From: Mycobacterium sp. Marseille-P9652
Lineage (GTDB): Bacteria > Actinomycetota > Actinomycetes > Mycobacteriales > Mycobacteriaceae
Direction of reading: 5' to 3'
Assembly: GCF_902652685.1 (NCBI RefSeq)
Contig: NZ_CACRUY010000005.1
Coordinates: 62,001 to 126,000, forward strand
DNA length: 64,000 nt
How positions within the stretch are numbered: position 1 is the first letter of the stretch; every line of letters starts with the position of its first letter. A program made the position numbers and the translations under genes. This document shows positions 53,342 to 62,490 of this stretch, one piece after another. Below the pieces are notes generated by a model. It had not been told where the DNA came from, made no database searches, and saw only the letters and a program-made list of their open reading frames with translations.

Positions 53342-54229
53342 ATGGCCACAAGCACAACACCGCCCTTCAGGACGCTCAAGCAGAAGATCCGGCGAATCCT
53401 CGGCGGCGAAACGCGCGACCAGCTCAAGGATCTCGTTCTCCACGATCACTCCCAGTGGCTGAAGGCCAACCACGTCAACCCGCTGAACCGGGCCGGCAAG
53501 AGGTGTTTCTCCGCGACCGACGAGGACGGGATCACGCTGGAGATCCTGCGCCGGATCGGCCGCCTCGACGACGGGGTGTTCGCCGAGTTCGGGGTGGGCG
53601 ACGGCACCCAGAACAACACCCTGATCCTGGCCGCGCTGGGGTGGAAGGGATTTTGGGTCGGCGGTCAGGATCTGGCGGTCACGTTCGAACCCGGCCCCCG
53701 TTTCACCTACGAGAAGGCGTGGATCACCGCCGAGAACATCCTCGCGCTCAGCCGATCCTGCCTGCAGAGAATCGACGCCACGCACGTCGACGTCGTGTCG
53801 CTGGACCTCGACGGCAACGACATCTACCTCGTCGAGAAGCTCCTGGCGGACGGCATGCGCCCGAGCCTCTTCATCGTCGAGTACAACGGCAAGTTCCCGC
53901 CGCCGGTGAAGTTCCAGATCGCCTACGATCCCGGTCACGTCTGGCAGTCCGACGACTACTTCGGCGCTTCGCTCGCGAGTTTCGCCGAACTCTTCGCGCG
54001 CCACGACTACCGCCTGGTGTGCTGCAATTCCCACTCCGGCTCCGACGCCTTCTTCGTCGATGCGGCGCTGGCAGGCCATTTCGCGGACGTGCCGACCGAC
54101 ATCGGCGACATCTACGTCGAGCCCCGATACTTCCTCTACGGCAACTTCGGACAGCACCCGACGTCCCCCCGCACGGTGTCGAAAATTTTGGGCGGCGCCG
54201 CGGCCGGGCGCCAAACCGGCGGAGCCTGA
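53342..54229 (+). CDS. FkbM-like methyltransferase-fold protein
   Basis: This 295-residue protein has a SAM-type glycine motif VFAEFGVGDGTQNNTLILAA. VDVVSLDLDGNDIYLVEKLL and IVEYNGKFPPP follow, a pattern seen in FkbM-like and capsular methyltransferases. It ends GRQTGGA without a membrane segment. It is the only plus-strand gene inside the otherwise minus-strand half and is divergent from the zinc-motif methyltransferase across about 200 bases. Sugar O-methylation is the simplest guess; the substrate is not known. Confidence 0.68.
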   Translation: MATSTTPPFRTLKQKIRRILGGETRDQLKDLVLHDHSQWLKANHVNPLNRAGKRCFSATDEDGITLEILRRIGRLDDGVFAEFGVGDGTQNNTLILAALGWKGFWVGGQDLAVTFEPGPRFTYEKAWITAENILALSRSCLQRIDATHVDVVSLDLDGNDIYLVEKLLADGMRPSLFIVEYNGKFPPPVKFQIAYDPGHVWQSDDYFGASLASFAELFARHDYRLVCCNSHSGSDAFFVDAALAGHFADVPTDIGDIYVEPRYFLYGNFGQHPTSPRTVSKILGGAAAGRQTGGA

Positions 54230-54236
54230 GGCTGAT

Positions 54237-56195
54237 TCACAGCACGGCATTGATCGCGTCGAGATAGGCGTCGGTCATCGCCTCGACCGTGTAGTGCTTG
54301 CGCATGCGCTCGAAGCCGCGCCGGCCGACCGCGGGCAGCGCGTCGGGATCCGCCAGGATCCCGGCGAGGTGCTCCCGCCACCCGGACACCGTGACCGGCT
54401 CGACGAGAAACCCGGCCCGGCCGTGGTCGAGCATCTCGGGAACGGCGCAAATCGCCGACGCCGCAACGGGCACCGCCCGGGCCATGGCCTCGAGAATCAC
54501 CAACGGGAACGCCTCCGAACGGCTGGGGACGCACAGCAGGTCGGCGTCGGCCAGCGCCGGTCCCGGCCCGGCCGACCACCCACGCCACCGCACCCGGCTC
54601 TGCAGGTGCGCGGGCGTCAGCGCCTCCAGCCTCTCCCGGTCCGGGCCGTCACCGAAAATCGAGAGCCGCCAGGGCATGTCGCCGAGCGCGGCCAGCGCCT
54701 CGATGAGCAGGTGCGGGTTCTTGTGCTCCACGATGCGCGACAGCATCACCAGGTGCGGCGGCGCCCCCGCCGCGCGTACGCGCGGGGCCGGTTCACCGGT
54801 CAGCACGACGCCGTTGGGTGCGATGAACCGGCGCCCCCAGAGCCGGTGCTGGGCGGCCAGCATGTCCCAATGCCGTTGCGCGAGAACGATGAAACCGTCG
54901 GCGCGGCGCATCGCGGCCGTCAGCGCCCGCGAATAGATGGGCCGGTCGGTCTCGGGGGGGACGTGGGGGGCGACCAGCCAGCGCCGGCCGGGGGAGGCCG
55001 CGCGCCACAGCGTGGCGAACCCGGCCTCGGTGTTGGTGTCGGCGGTGACGAGCACCGCCGGTCCGTCGGGAAGGTCGACGGCCGGCGCCCACCAGGGCTG
55101 GCGCACGACGCGGACGCTGGGCGGGATCTCCCGGATCAGCGGGCCGAACCGCTGCACGCACACCACGGTGACGCGGTACCCGCGGCGGTCCAATTCCGTT
55201 GCCAGCAACGCCTTTTGCCGCTCGGCACCACCGTAGACCAGTCGGTTGGTGGTGATCACGATGGCCGGCAGGTCCCGTCGCCCGGTTCCGCCCCGCGCCT
55301 TCGCCTTGGGCCGCCGCAGGCGATCCAGCGCGGTGGTGGCCGCCAGGTAGGCGTCGGCGTGGTGGACGCCGCGCTGATGCTCGAGGAGCAGCGCGGTGCC
55401 GGCGCGAGCCAGGTCGCGGTTGCGGCGCCGGTCGTCGGCCGCGGCGGTCACCGGTCGGGTGCGGCGCACGCCGAGTTCGTCGGCCAGCAGCACCCGCCAG
55501 CCCGCCGCGCGCGCCCGCGCCGGCCAGTCGGCGGCCCCGCCGTAGCGGTAGAACTCCTCGTCGAAGCCGCCCACCGTGTTCCAGGCCGCGCGGCTGATCG
55601 CCACGCACGTGCTGCCCACATGGCCGAGGCCGCGGCGCTCGGCGGGCCGTCGGGCATACAGCGGCGAAAGCGGGCTGGCGCGAAGGGGATTCGAATAGCC
55701 AGCCGCCTCGGCCAGCGACCGGGTGAGCGTCGCGGGGCGCGTCGCGGTGTCCCACGGCGCCCAGCCGGGCGCCGTGTCGTCGGCAACCAGCGGCGAGACG
55801 GCCGCCACGCGGGGCCGGCGGAGCAGCTCCCGGGTGCGCGTCAGCGGCCCCAGCAACCGCGCGTCGGCGTCGAGCAGCAGCAGGTCGGCGTCGCCGGGGA
55901 CGTGCTCCACGAGCGTGTTGACCGCCGCGGCGTAGCCGAGATCCGCCGGGCCGGACACCCAGTGGACCGACGGGTGCCGGGCCGCCAATCCTTCGCCGGC
56001 GCAACCCTCTTCGCCGGCGAGGTAGACATAGACGTCGATGCCGGGCAGGTGCTCGGCGACGCTCGCCAGGCAGGGGTCGAGCGGCTGGTGGGCGCAATCG
56101 GTTGCGATGAGCACCACGAGCGGGCGCGTGGACGGCAGTCGGGTCGCCCCGCCGACCGGGCGCTTGAGGTAGGCCCGGTCCAACTCCCGCGTCAT
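54237..56195 (-). CDS. Two-domain glycosyltransferase (GT2-like plus GT4)
   Basis: This 652-residue protein joins an N-terminal GT2-like GT-A domain (about 20-270) to a C-terminal GT4 domain (about 295-650). The N-terminal half shows LLLLDADARLLGPLTRTREL as the DxD region and GGFDEEFYRYGGAADWPARA. The C-terminal half shows TTNRLVYGGAERQKALLATE, VMLSRIVEHKNPHLLIEALA and PSRSEAFPLVILEAMARAVP with E-x7-E. One chain could therefore add two consecutive sugars. The ATG overlaps the stop of the flippase gene (ATGA). Its end faces the FkbM-like gene with a 7-base gap. Confidence 0.86.
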   Translation of the reverse strand: MTRELDRAYLKRPVGGATRLPSTRPLVVLIATDCAHQPLDPCLASVAEHLPGIDVYVYLAGEEGCAGEGLAARHPSVHWVSGPADLGYAAAVNTLVEHVPGDADLLLLDADARLLGPLTRTRELLRRPRVAAVSPLVADDTAPGWAPWDTATRPATLTRSLAEAAGYSNPLRASPLSPLYARRPAERRGLGHVGSTCVAISRAAWNTVGGFDEEFYRYGGAADWPARARAAGWRVLLADELGVRRTRPVTAAADDRRRNRDLARAGTALLLEHQRGVHHADAYLAATTALDRLRRPKAKARGGTGRRDLPAIVITTNRLVYGGAERQKALLATELDRRGYRVTVVCVQRFGPLIREIPPSVRVVRQPWWAPAVDLPDGPAVLVTADTNTEAGFATLWRAASPGRRWLVAPHVPPETDRPIYSRALTAAMRRADGFIVLAQRHWDMLAAQHRLWGRRFIAPNGVVLTGEPAPRVRAAGAPPHLVMLSRIVEHKNPHLLIEALAALGDMPWRLSIFGDGPDRERLEALTPAHLQSRVRWRGWSAGPGPALADADLLCVPSRSEAFPLVILEAMARAVPVAASAICAVPEMLDHGRAGFLVEPVTVSGWREHLAGILADPDALPAVGRRGFERMRKHYTVEAMTDAYLDAINAVL

Positions 56196-57679
56196 GCCAA
56201 CAGCGGGTTCGGGCGCGACGCGGTGCGCAACGACGCCAGGTCCGACAAACGCAGCGGGCCGAACGCGGCGCTGACGACCAAGTAGGCCGCGGCGGCGGCG
56301 GCCAGAACGAGCACCACGTGCTGACCCGAGAGCAGCAGCGTCACGACGACGCTCGCCCCCGTCGGAATCAGCAGCCGCACCAGGAACCTCACCGGCGTAC
56401 GGTAACCGCACCGCCGGCGCAGCCACCAGCTGCCGACGACCATGTTGAAGAATTCCGTGCACACCAGCGCGACGCCGCGGCCGACGGCGCCGAACCGACC
56501 CGCGAGGGCGACGTTGAGCGCGACGTTGAGCACGAGCGTGGCCATCGTCAGCCAGAACAGCACGCGCTGGTGATGGCTGGCGACCAGGCCCTGTCCCAGG
56601 GTGCCGCTGACGAACCGCAGGGCGGCCGCGACGAACAACAGCGCCAGCACCGGCGTTCCGCGCGCCATGAACGCCTTGTCACCGAACAACCCGATCAGCG
56701 GGCCGGCCAGCAGCGCGCCGACCACCGCGACGGGGACCGCCACGAAGTACATCAGCTCGACGCTGCGGCGCAGGAAGCCGGCGAAGGCGGCGACGTCCCG
56801 CGCGAACAGCTCGTTGGCCGTCGAGAGCGTCGACTTGAGGAAGATCAGCGACACCACGATCGTGTTGAACGCGATCGTGAAGGCCAGGCCGTACACACCG
56901 ACCTCCGACTGCGTGCTCAGCAGCGAGAGGATGACACCGTCGGCGCGGCAGTACATCAGCCCCACCACCAGAAAACCGATGAGCGGCAGGCTTTCCCGCA
57001 GCAGGTCGGCGGCCTCGCGGGGCGCGAAGACGGGGCGCACCGAGATGTGCCGCGTGGCCGCGGCGCCCTGGATCACCAGCTGCAGCGCGGGCGGGATGAG
57101 TTGCGCGACGGCGAACCAGACGACGTCGGCGCGCGCCGCGACCAGGCAGGCCACCATGCCCAGGGCGGCCAGGCGGGCGGCGACGTCGGAGATTGCGACC
57201 GCGGTGAACCGCACGGTGGCGAGGAACACCGGCTCGAACCGCGTCGTCATGGTCTGCATGAGCAGAGCCCCCGACAGCACGACGAGCATGACGCGCACGT
57301 TGTGGTCGTGGTAGACGAACAGCCCCGACACCGCGGCCAGCGCGGCCAGCGGAAGGCAGTACACCAGGGCCATGCCGCTGTTCACCCGCACCAGCCGCTC
57401 GAGGTCGCCTCGCCCGGACGTCACGCGGCGCACGATCACGGTGGCGATACCGAGGTCGGCGAGGCTCGCCCACATGGCGATGAACATCACCGCGATGGAC
57501 AGCTGGCCGTAGTGCCCGGGTCCCAGGTAGCGCGCGGTCATCGCCACCGAGATCACTGAGGCCAGCATCCCCAGCGCCCGGCAGATCAGCTGGATGGAGA
57601 ACGCGTGGGCCATCCGCGCAACCGGGACCGACGAACCGAGCGCGCCGGGTGCCGTCGGCTCAGTCATGGCCGGTGGCAC
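56192..57679 (-). CDS. Wzx-type polysaccharide flippase
   Basis: This protein of about 495 residues has 12-14 hydrophobic helices and belongs to the MATE/MOP polysaccharide exporter group. Typical features are ARYLGPGHYGQLSIAVMFIA near the start and VGVYGLAFTIAFNTIVVSLI in the middle. It would flip the lipid-linked repeat unit across the membrane. The GTG at 57679 abuts the stop of the sugar transferase gene; an ATG at 57667 (MTEPTAPGAL) with AGGTG nine bases upstream is a good alternative start. The next gene overlaps by ATGA. Confidence 0.88.
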   Translation of the reverse strand: MPPAMTEPTAPGALGSSVPVARMAHAFSIQLICRALGMLASVISVAMTARYLGPGHYGQLSIAVMFIAMWASLADLGIATVIVRRVTSGRGDLERLVRVNSGMALVYCLPLAALAAVSGLFVYHDHNVRVMLVVLSGALLMQTMTTRFEPVFLATVRFTAVAISDVAARLAALGMVACLVAARADVVWFAVAQLIPPALQLVIQGAAATRHISVRPVFAPREAADLLRESLPLIGFLVVGLMYCRADGVILSLLSTQSEVGVYGLAFTIAFNTIVVSLIFLKSTLSTANELFARDVAAFAGFLRRSVELMYFVAVPVAVVGALLAGPLIGLFGDKAFMARGTPVLALLFVAAALRFVSGTLGQGLVASHHQRVLFWLTMATLVLNVALNVALAGRFGAVGRGVALVCTEFFNMVVGSWWLRRRCGYRTPVRFLVRLLIPTGASVVVTLLLSGQHVVLVLAAAAAAYLVVSAAFGPLRLSDLASLRTASRPNPLLA

Positions 57680-59311
57680 CTAGTACGCCCCGTGGCTCGT
57701 CAATACGGCTTTCACGGTCTTGGCGATGATCATCAGGTCACCCGACATGGACCAATTGTCGACATACGACAGGTCCAGCCGCACGGATTCTTCCCAAGAA
57801 AGATCGGAACGGCCGCTCACCTGCCACAGCCCGCTGACGCCCGGCTTCACCAGCAGCCGCCGGTGGACGTCGCCGTCGTAGTTCTCGACCTCGCGCCGCA
57901 GCGGGGGGCGCGGGCCGACGACGCTCATGTCGCCCTTGAGCACGTTGATGAACTGAGGCAGCTCGTCGATGCTGAACCGGCGCAGCATCCGGCCGACGGG
58001 AGTGACGCGGGGGTCCTGGCGCAGCTTGAACAGCACGCCGCCCGCGCCTTCGTTCATCGACATCAGGTGGTCGAGCTGCTTGTCCGCCCCGTCGGTCATC
58101 GTGCGGAACTTGAGCATCGTGAACGGCTTGCCATCAATGCCGATGCGCTCGGAGTGGTAGAAGACCGGACCCTTGCTCGTCAGCTTCACGGCGAGGGCGG
58201 CCACCAACAGGACCGGCGCCGTCGCGATCAGGGCGGCCAGTGAGAAGCAGAAGTCGAAAGCCTGCTTCTGGAACCGCTGCGTGCCCTCGTATTGCGGCTT
58301 CTCGACGTGCAGCAGGGGCACGCCGGCGGTGAGGCGCAGGGCCAGCCGCGCCTCCGCGACGTCCATCACGCCGGGCGACACCACCAGGTCGATGTCCATG
58401 GTCTCCAGCTGCCACATCAGCTCCCTGATGGCGTGCATGCCGAAGTCGGTGGTCTGCGCGATGGCGACCGTGTCCGCGCCGCACCTCTCGATCGCCGCCG
58501 CCGCGTAGGTTTCGTCACCGAGAATCGGGACCCGGCGGCCGCCGACCTTCAGCGTGTTGCCGCGCGGCCCCCCGTAGCCGGGGATGCACACGCCGACTAC
58601 GACGCACCCGTCACTGGGATTGCGGCCGAACTCGTGCGCGAGGTGGGACACCGCCTGCCGGTCCCCGATCGCCAGCACCCGGGTCAGGCAACGGCCGCGA
58701 GCGCGCTGACGGCGGATGTACGTGCGCCACAGGCTGCGGCTGGTCAGCAGACCCAAGGTGCCGGCGGGCAGCGCGATCGCCAGGTAGCCGCGTGCGAGGT
58801 CGACCTTTGCCAGCATCGTGACCATCGCGATGATGCCGAACGTCCAGAACGACGCCGTGCCGATGCGACGGTACTCCTCGATCCCGGCGCCGATTACCCG
58901 CGGCGACCGCGTCTGCATGATGGCCAGCGACGAAAGCCACAGCGCGGCGAAGATAAATGAGTACAGCGTGATGACGGGGTCCGAGTAGCCCGACGTGTTC
59001 TGGAAGTCGCCGAACCGGACCGATTGAGCCAGGATTACCGCGGCGAACACGATCACCGCGTCGCTGATGCGGAGCCAGCGTGAGTACTGGTACTGCCAGC
59101 GCCGCAGGGTGGTGGCACCGGACAACGGTGCCGGACGGGCGGGGGCCGGCACCCCCGCGGTGCGGACGCGCGGCATGGGCGTCGGCGTCGATTTGATCGG
59201 TGGAATCGCCTGCGGCAGAGCGACCTTCGCCGTGAGGCGGGCCGCCGGGGCGATCAGCCGTCCGGCGGCAACCGCCTTTGACTTCCGGGGAATCACCTGC
59301 TCGGTCGTCAT
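57680..59311 (-). CDS. Polyprenyl-phosphate sugar-1-phosphate transferase (WbaP/ExoY-type initiating enzyme)
   Basis: This 543-residue membrane enzyme starts repeat-unit assembly. A basic, proline-rich N-terminal region (about 75 residues) precedes four or five transmembrane helices (about 80-200), a Rossmann-like CoA-binding domain and another helix (about 350-375). The catalytic bacterial sugar transferase domain follows, with PVFYHSERIGIDGKPFTMLK, LRRFSIDELPQFINVLKGDM and SVVGPRPPLRREVENYD. It transfers glucose- or galactose-1-P (inferred) to the lipid carrier. It follows a PPE gene by nine bases. Confidence 0.93.
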   Translation of the reverse strand: MTTEQVIPRKSKAVAAGRLIAPAARLTAKVALPQAIPPIKSTPTPMPRVRTAGVPAPARPAPLSGATTLRRWQYQYSRWLRISDAVIVFAAVILAQSVRFGDFQNTSGYSDPVITLYSFIFAALWLSSLAIMQTRSPRVIGAGIEEYRRIGTASFWTFGIIAMVTMLAKVDLARGYLAIALPAGTLGLLTSRSLWRTYIRRQRARGRCLTRVLAIGDRQAVSHLAHEFGRNPSDGCVVVGVCIPGYGGPRGNTLKVGGRRVPILGDETYAAAAIERCGADTVAIAQTTDFGMHAIRELMWQLETMDIDLVVSPGVMDVAEARLALRLTAGVPLLHVEKPQYEGTQRFQKQAFDFCFSLAALIATAPVLLVAALAVKLTSKGPVFYHSERIGIDGKPFTMLKFRTMTDGADKQLDHLMSMNEGAGGVLFKLRQDPRVTPVGRMLRRFSIDELPQFINVLKGDMSVVGPRPPLRREVENYDGDVHRRLLVKPGVSGLWQVSGRSDLSWEESVRLDLSYVDNWSMSGDLMIIAKTVKAVLTSHGAY

Positions 59312-59320
59312 CGGGCGGCC

Positions 59321-60496
59321 CTATGCGTATCCGCCGGCCGGCGGCCGCGTCATGATCGTCGGGACGATGCCGTAGCGCGGCCCCAGCGACTTGGTCGCCG
59401 ACGCCAGCCGCGGCAGCGAGCCCAGCATGGTCGGGGGCACGGCCGGCGTGCCGAGGGCGTTGGGCAGCGCGGCGGCGGCGCTCACCGGCGCCGTCGGGAT
59501 CACGCTGGTCCAGCTGGCGGGCACGGACAGGGGACCCAGCGCGCTGGCGGTGCCGAGGCTGCCGAACACGCTGGAGCCGAGCGCTCCGGCCGAGCCGGCC
59601 GCGCTCGCCACTCCCGACGCCGCCCCCGCGGCGGCCGCGGCAACCCCGTCGCCGGCGGCCTTGGCCAGACCTTGGACAGTCTGGGCGATCCCGAGCACCG
59701 AGGACAGTCCGTACAGCGGCGTCGCCCCGGCCATCAGCCAGGTCGGCAGGGAGTAGGGCAGGTTGGTCGTGAAGCTCGAGATCGTCGACGACAGGGTGCT
59801 GGACAGGGCCGCCGAGGAGGTCGAGGTGCCCAGCATCGCCGTGGCCGGCGTCGTGAGCGCCTGCAAGGTGGCCGGGACGGAGGACACCAGGCTCGCCAGG
59901 GAGAACTGGCTCTCCGCCGAGACGGAGGCCGCCTGGGTGACCGCCGCGGCCTGCTGGCCCAGGCCCGCCGGGCTGGTGACCTCCGGCGGCGAGGCGAACG
60001 GCGTGACCTCGGTGGCCGCCGCCGCGTGCGCCGCGTACTGGTACATGGCCGCCGCGTCCTGGGCCCACATCTCGCCGTATTCGGCTTCGGTGGCCGCGAT
60101 GGCGGGCAGGTTCTGGCCGAAGAAGTTGGTGGCGATCAGCGCCGCGAGTTGGGCCCGGTTGGCGGCGACAGCGGGCGGGGGCACGGTCATGGCGAACGCG
60201 GCCTCGTAGATCTCCACGGAGAGCCGCGCGTGGCTGGCCGACTCGGCGGCCCGCGCGGCGGCCCCGGACACCCACGCGACGTACGGTCCGAACGCCGATG
60301 CCATGGCCAGCGACGTCGGGCCCATCCAGCGGTTGGTCACCAGTCCGGCGATCACCGACTTGTACAGGCTGGCGGCGGTGTGCAGTTCCGCGGCCAGGCC
60401 GTCCCACGCTACGGCAGCCGCGACGAGCGATCCCGGGCCGGGACCGGCATACATTCGTGCGGAGTTGATCTCCGGCGGGAGCGCACCAAAGTCCAC
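59321..60496 (-). CDS. PPE family protein (PPE-SVP type)
   Basis: This 391-residue protein begins [20 protein letters not shown], with the PPE motif at residues 7-9 and the WDGLAAEL and [20 protein letters not shown] helices of the roughly 180-residue PPE domain. The C-terminal part is Ala/Ser-rich and has GPLSVPASW, the SVP subfamily signature. It ends [11 protein letters not shown] proteins are exported by ESX systems, often with a PE partner, but no PE gene is adjacent here. It is the first gene of the minus-strand polysaccharide operon, nine bases before the initiating transferase. Confidence 0.93.
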   Translation of the reverse strand: MDFGALPPEINSARMYAGPGPGSLVAAAVAWDGLAAELHTAASLYKSVIAGLVTNRWMGPTSLAMASAFGPYVAWVSGAAARAAESASHARLSVEIYEAAFAMTVPPPAVAANRAQLAALIATNFFGQNLPAIAATEAEYGEMWAQDAAAMYQYAAHAAAATEVTPFASPPEVTSPAGLGQQAAAVTQAASVSAESQFSLASLVSSVPATLQALTTPATAMLGTSTSSAALSSTLSSTISSFTTNLPYSLPTWLMAGATPLYGLSSVLGIAQTVQGLAKAAGDGVAAAAAGAASGVASAAGSAGALGSSVFGSLGTASALGPLSVPASWTSVIPTAPVSAAAALPNALGTPAVPPTMLGSLPRLASATKSLGPRYGIVPTIMTRPPAGGYA

Positions 60497-60990
60497 GACT
60501 CAGCCCCTCGCCCGCACGGGGACGTGGCCGCGTGCCCGTCGTTCGCCGCCGAGCGGGTGCCCGTCGGTGCCGGCGGATGCCGCAGAAGCGACCGGCTGGG
60601 TGGTGACCATCGAAACGTGCCTCTCGTGAGGGGGTGGAGAGTGCCGGACCAGCGGAACCGCTGAGACCAACAGACGTATAATAGCGGATGAAACATACCT
60701 TTAGTACGTCTATTCTGTGTGTTCCGTATTACAGGTTTACGTAGCCTTACCTGTGCTACTAGGGCCTTACGTCCCTTCGTTCGCGAAAACTGTTAGTCTC
60801 CAAAAATCGGTGTGAACGTCGCCCGCGACTTCGGTGCGCGTTCGCGCCGGACCGCTGAACACCGCATGAACACCATTTGAAGCTGGCCGGGCAGAACCGA
60901 GGTGCGCGCCCTGAAGGTCACATGCATGTCGTCGCCGGCCGGCGGTGACCACGATGTTCCGGCAGTTAGAGAGCAGATTTCTCAGTTGCA
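60497..60990. promoter_or_regulatory. 494-base control region between PPE and first TetR, with AT-rich dyads
   Basis: The PPE and TetR genes diverge from here. Around 60661-60760 the base composition drops sharply in GC and holds two hyphenated dyads: AGACGTA (60672-60678) with TACGTCT (60705-60711), and ACAGGT (60731-60736) with ACCTGT (60749-60754). The second spans 24 bases, the size of gamma-butyrolactone-receptor operators. GTTAGTCTC at 60792-60800 recurs before the second TetR. A -10-like TATAAT occurs at 60677-60682. I see no gene in this stretch. Confidence 0.5.
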
Positions 60991-61662
60991 ATGACGACCC
61001 ACTCGACCGACGGACGCGCGGACGCGACACGGCGCCAGATTCTTCGCGCCGCCGCGCACCAGTTCGCGCGCCGCGCCTATCACGAGGTGGGTCTCGACGA
61101 CATCCTCGCCGATGCCGGACTGACCAAGGGCGCGATGTACTTCCACTTCAAATCGAAGTACGCGCTGGCGGTGGCGATCATCGATCACGAGACATCAGAC
61201 GGCGCCATCGTCGTGGAAGACCTCCTGAGCAGGGGTTTGTCGGGACTCGAGACCCTGATCGACTTCTCCTACCTGATCGCCGTCCAGGACATCACGACCG
61301 ACGAGGTCAGGGCCGGGCTCAACCTCATCGAATCGGTCGGCCTGTCCGAGGGGCTGCAGGAGCGGCTGCTGGGCAGCTGGGCGAAGGCCCTGGCCGGGGT
61401 CGTCGAGCAAGCCATCGCCGAGGGCGACATCGGCGAACAGTGGGACCCGCAGGATGTGGGGCGCTTCATCGTGTCGCTGCACATGGGCCTGCGGAAGACC
61501 AGCTCCCTCGATCAGCCGGAACAATTTCTGCTCGACCTGGAGAAGAGCTGGGCGCTCATCCTGGCGGGCATCCTGCAACCGGAGCGCGCTGACTATTTCC
61601 GGCAGTTCCTCCGGCGGCGCGCGTCGCTCGCGATCAACGCGAATTCCCACGGGGAGCACTAG
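60991..61662 (+). CDS. TetR-family regulator, gamma-butyrolactone-receptor-like (first)
   Basis: This 223-residue repressor has an N-terminal helix-turn-helix (RRQILRAAAHQFARRAYHEV, then LDDILADAGLTKGAMYFHFK). The HTH closely resembles ArpA/ScbR-type receptors (TKGALYFHF). The ligand domain of about 150 residues ends ADYFRQFLRRRASLAINANS. In Streptomyces such proteins sense gamma-butyrolactone autoregulators; whether this ligand exists in mycobacteria is unknown. The second TetR is a paralog 114 bases downstream with the same YFRQFLRR ending. Likely targets are itself and the divergent PPE/polysaccharide operon. Confidence 0.87.
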   Translation: MTTHSTDGRADATRRQILRAAAHQFARRAYHEVGLDDILADAGLTKGAMYFHFKSKYALAVAIIDHETSDGAIVVEDLLSRGLSGLETLIDFSYLIAVQDITTDEVRAGLNLIESVGLSEGLQERLLGSWAKALAGVVEQAIAEGDIGEQWDPQDVGRFIVSLHMGLRKTSSLDQPEQFLLDLEKSWALILAGILQPERADYFRQFLRRRASLAINANSHGEH

Positions 61663-61724
61663 CGCCTGACGAGGACCGGCCGTTTTCGAGCGCCGAGCGG
61701 GCGCGGGCCGCGGTCGTTTACGTT

Positions 61725-61758
61725 AGTCTCTCGCCGGGCACGTTGCCCGGCCGAGACT
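61725..61758. promoter_or_regulatory. 34-base hyphenated palindrome before second TetR
   Basis: AGTCTC (61725-61730) pairs with GAGACT (61753-61758), and inside it CCGGGCA (61734-61740) pairs with TGCCCGG (61744-61750). The element lies 18 bases before the ATG of the second TetR gene. Its left arm is part of the GTTAGTCTC that is also found upstream of the first TetR. An operator is likely; a terminator for the first TetR is the alternative. Confidence 0.55.
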
Positions 61759-61776
61759 TCCGGGAGGACACAAGCG

Positions 61777-62490
61777 ATGGCGCGTCAGGTTCGATCTGAA
61801 GCCACTCGGCGGAAGATCTTCGACGCGGCAATCGATGTGTTCGGCGACGTCGGATTCGCCGCCGCCGGCTGGGGGACGATCATCGAGCGCACCGGCATGA
61901 CGAAGGGCGCCCTCTACCACCACTTCGATTCGAAGGAAGCGCTGGCATCGGCCGTCATCCAGGAGGGTTCGCAATCGCTGCTGAACGCGTTCCGGAACGT
62001 CTGCGGGGCGTCGTCGCCGGGTCTCGAGAACATGGTGCACGGCACATTCACCGTCGTGAAAACGCTGAATTCGGACAAGATGGCCCGCACGGCCGTGCAA
62101 CTGGCGTCCGGGCTGAGCGGGTACAACGAGGCGGTCTCGCGCTTCTACGCGAGCCTGGTGGCCGAGATGGCCGACCAGGCCCGGCGCGCGGTCGCCGAGG
62201 GCGATGTGCGCGACGACGTCGACCCCGAAGTGGTCAGTGAGTCGATCGTCGGCGCCGTCTTCGGAACGCTGTTGCTTTCGGACGCGGTGTCGCGCAACGG
62301 CGCGGCCCCGAACGGTGACGCGGACGAGCCCACCGTGCGGCTGCGGCACCTCTGGGAGCTGTTGCTCCCCGGCGTCGTCTCGGACGCCTCACTGGCGTAC
62401 TTCCGGCAGTTCCTGCGCCGGGAGGCCGTGCGCCACACCCCGGTCGCCGCCGCCCGCGAGGGTGCCGGCGCGGAGCCCACTACCACCTAG
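61777..62490 (+). CDS. TetR-family regulator, gamma-butyrolactone-receptor-like (second)
   Basis: This 237-residue paralog of the preceding regulator has HTH residues RRKIFDAAIDVFGDVGFAAA and IIERTGMTKGALYHHFDSKE. The ligand-binding half ends ASLAYFRQFLRREAVRHTPV. The N-terminus MARQVRSEATRRKIFDA is the standard entry to this family. Shared C-terminal wording with the first copy, also visible at DNA level, shows tandem duplication. A GGGAGGA lies about ten bases before the ATG, within reach of the large palindrome, so autorepression is likely. It may sense a different ligand from the first copy. Confidence 0.87.
   Translation: MARQVRSEATRRKIFDAAIDVFGDVGFAAAGWGTIIERTGMTKGALYHHFDSKEALASAVIQEGSQSLLNAFRNVCGASSPGLENMVHGTFTVVKTLNSDKMARTAVQLASGLSGYNEAVSRFYASLVAEMADQARRAVAEGDVRDDVDPEVVSESIVGAVFGTLLLSDAVSRNGAAPNGDADEPTVRLRHLWELLLPGVVSDASLAYFRQFLRREAVRHTPVAAAREGAGAEPTTT

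Noticed and set aside
59321-60496. PPE gene as part of an ESX secretion locus
   Set aside because: No PE, EsxA/B or Ecc genes occur in the window; the neighbours are polysaccharide genes.
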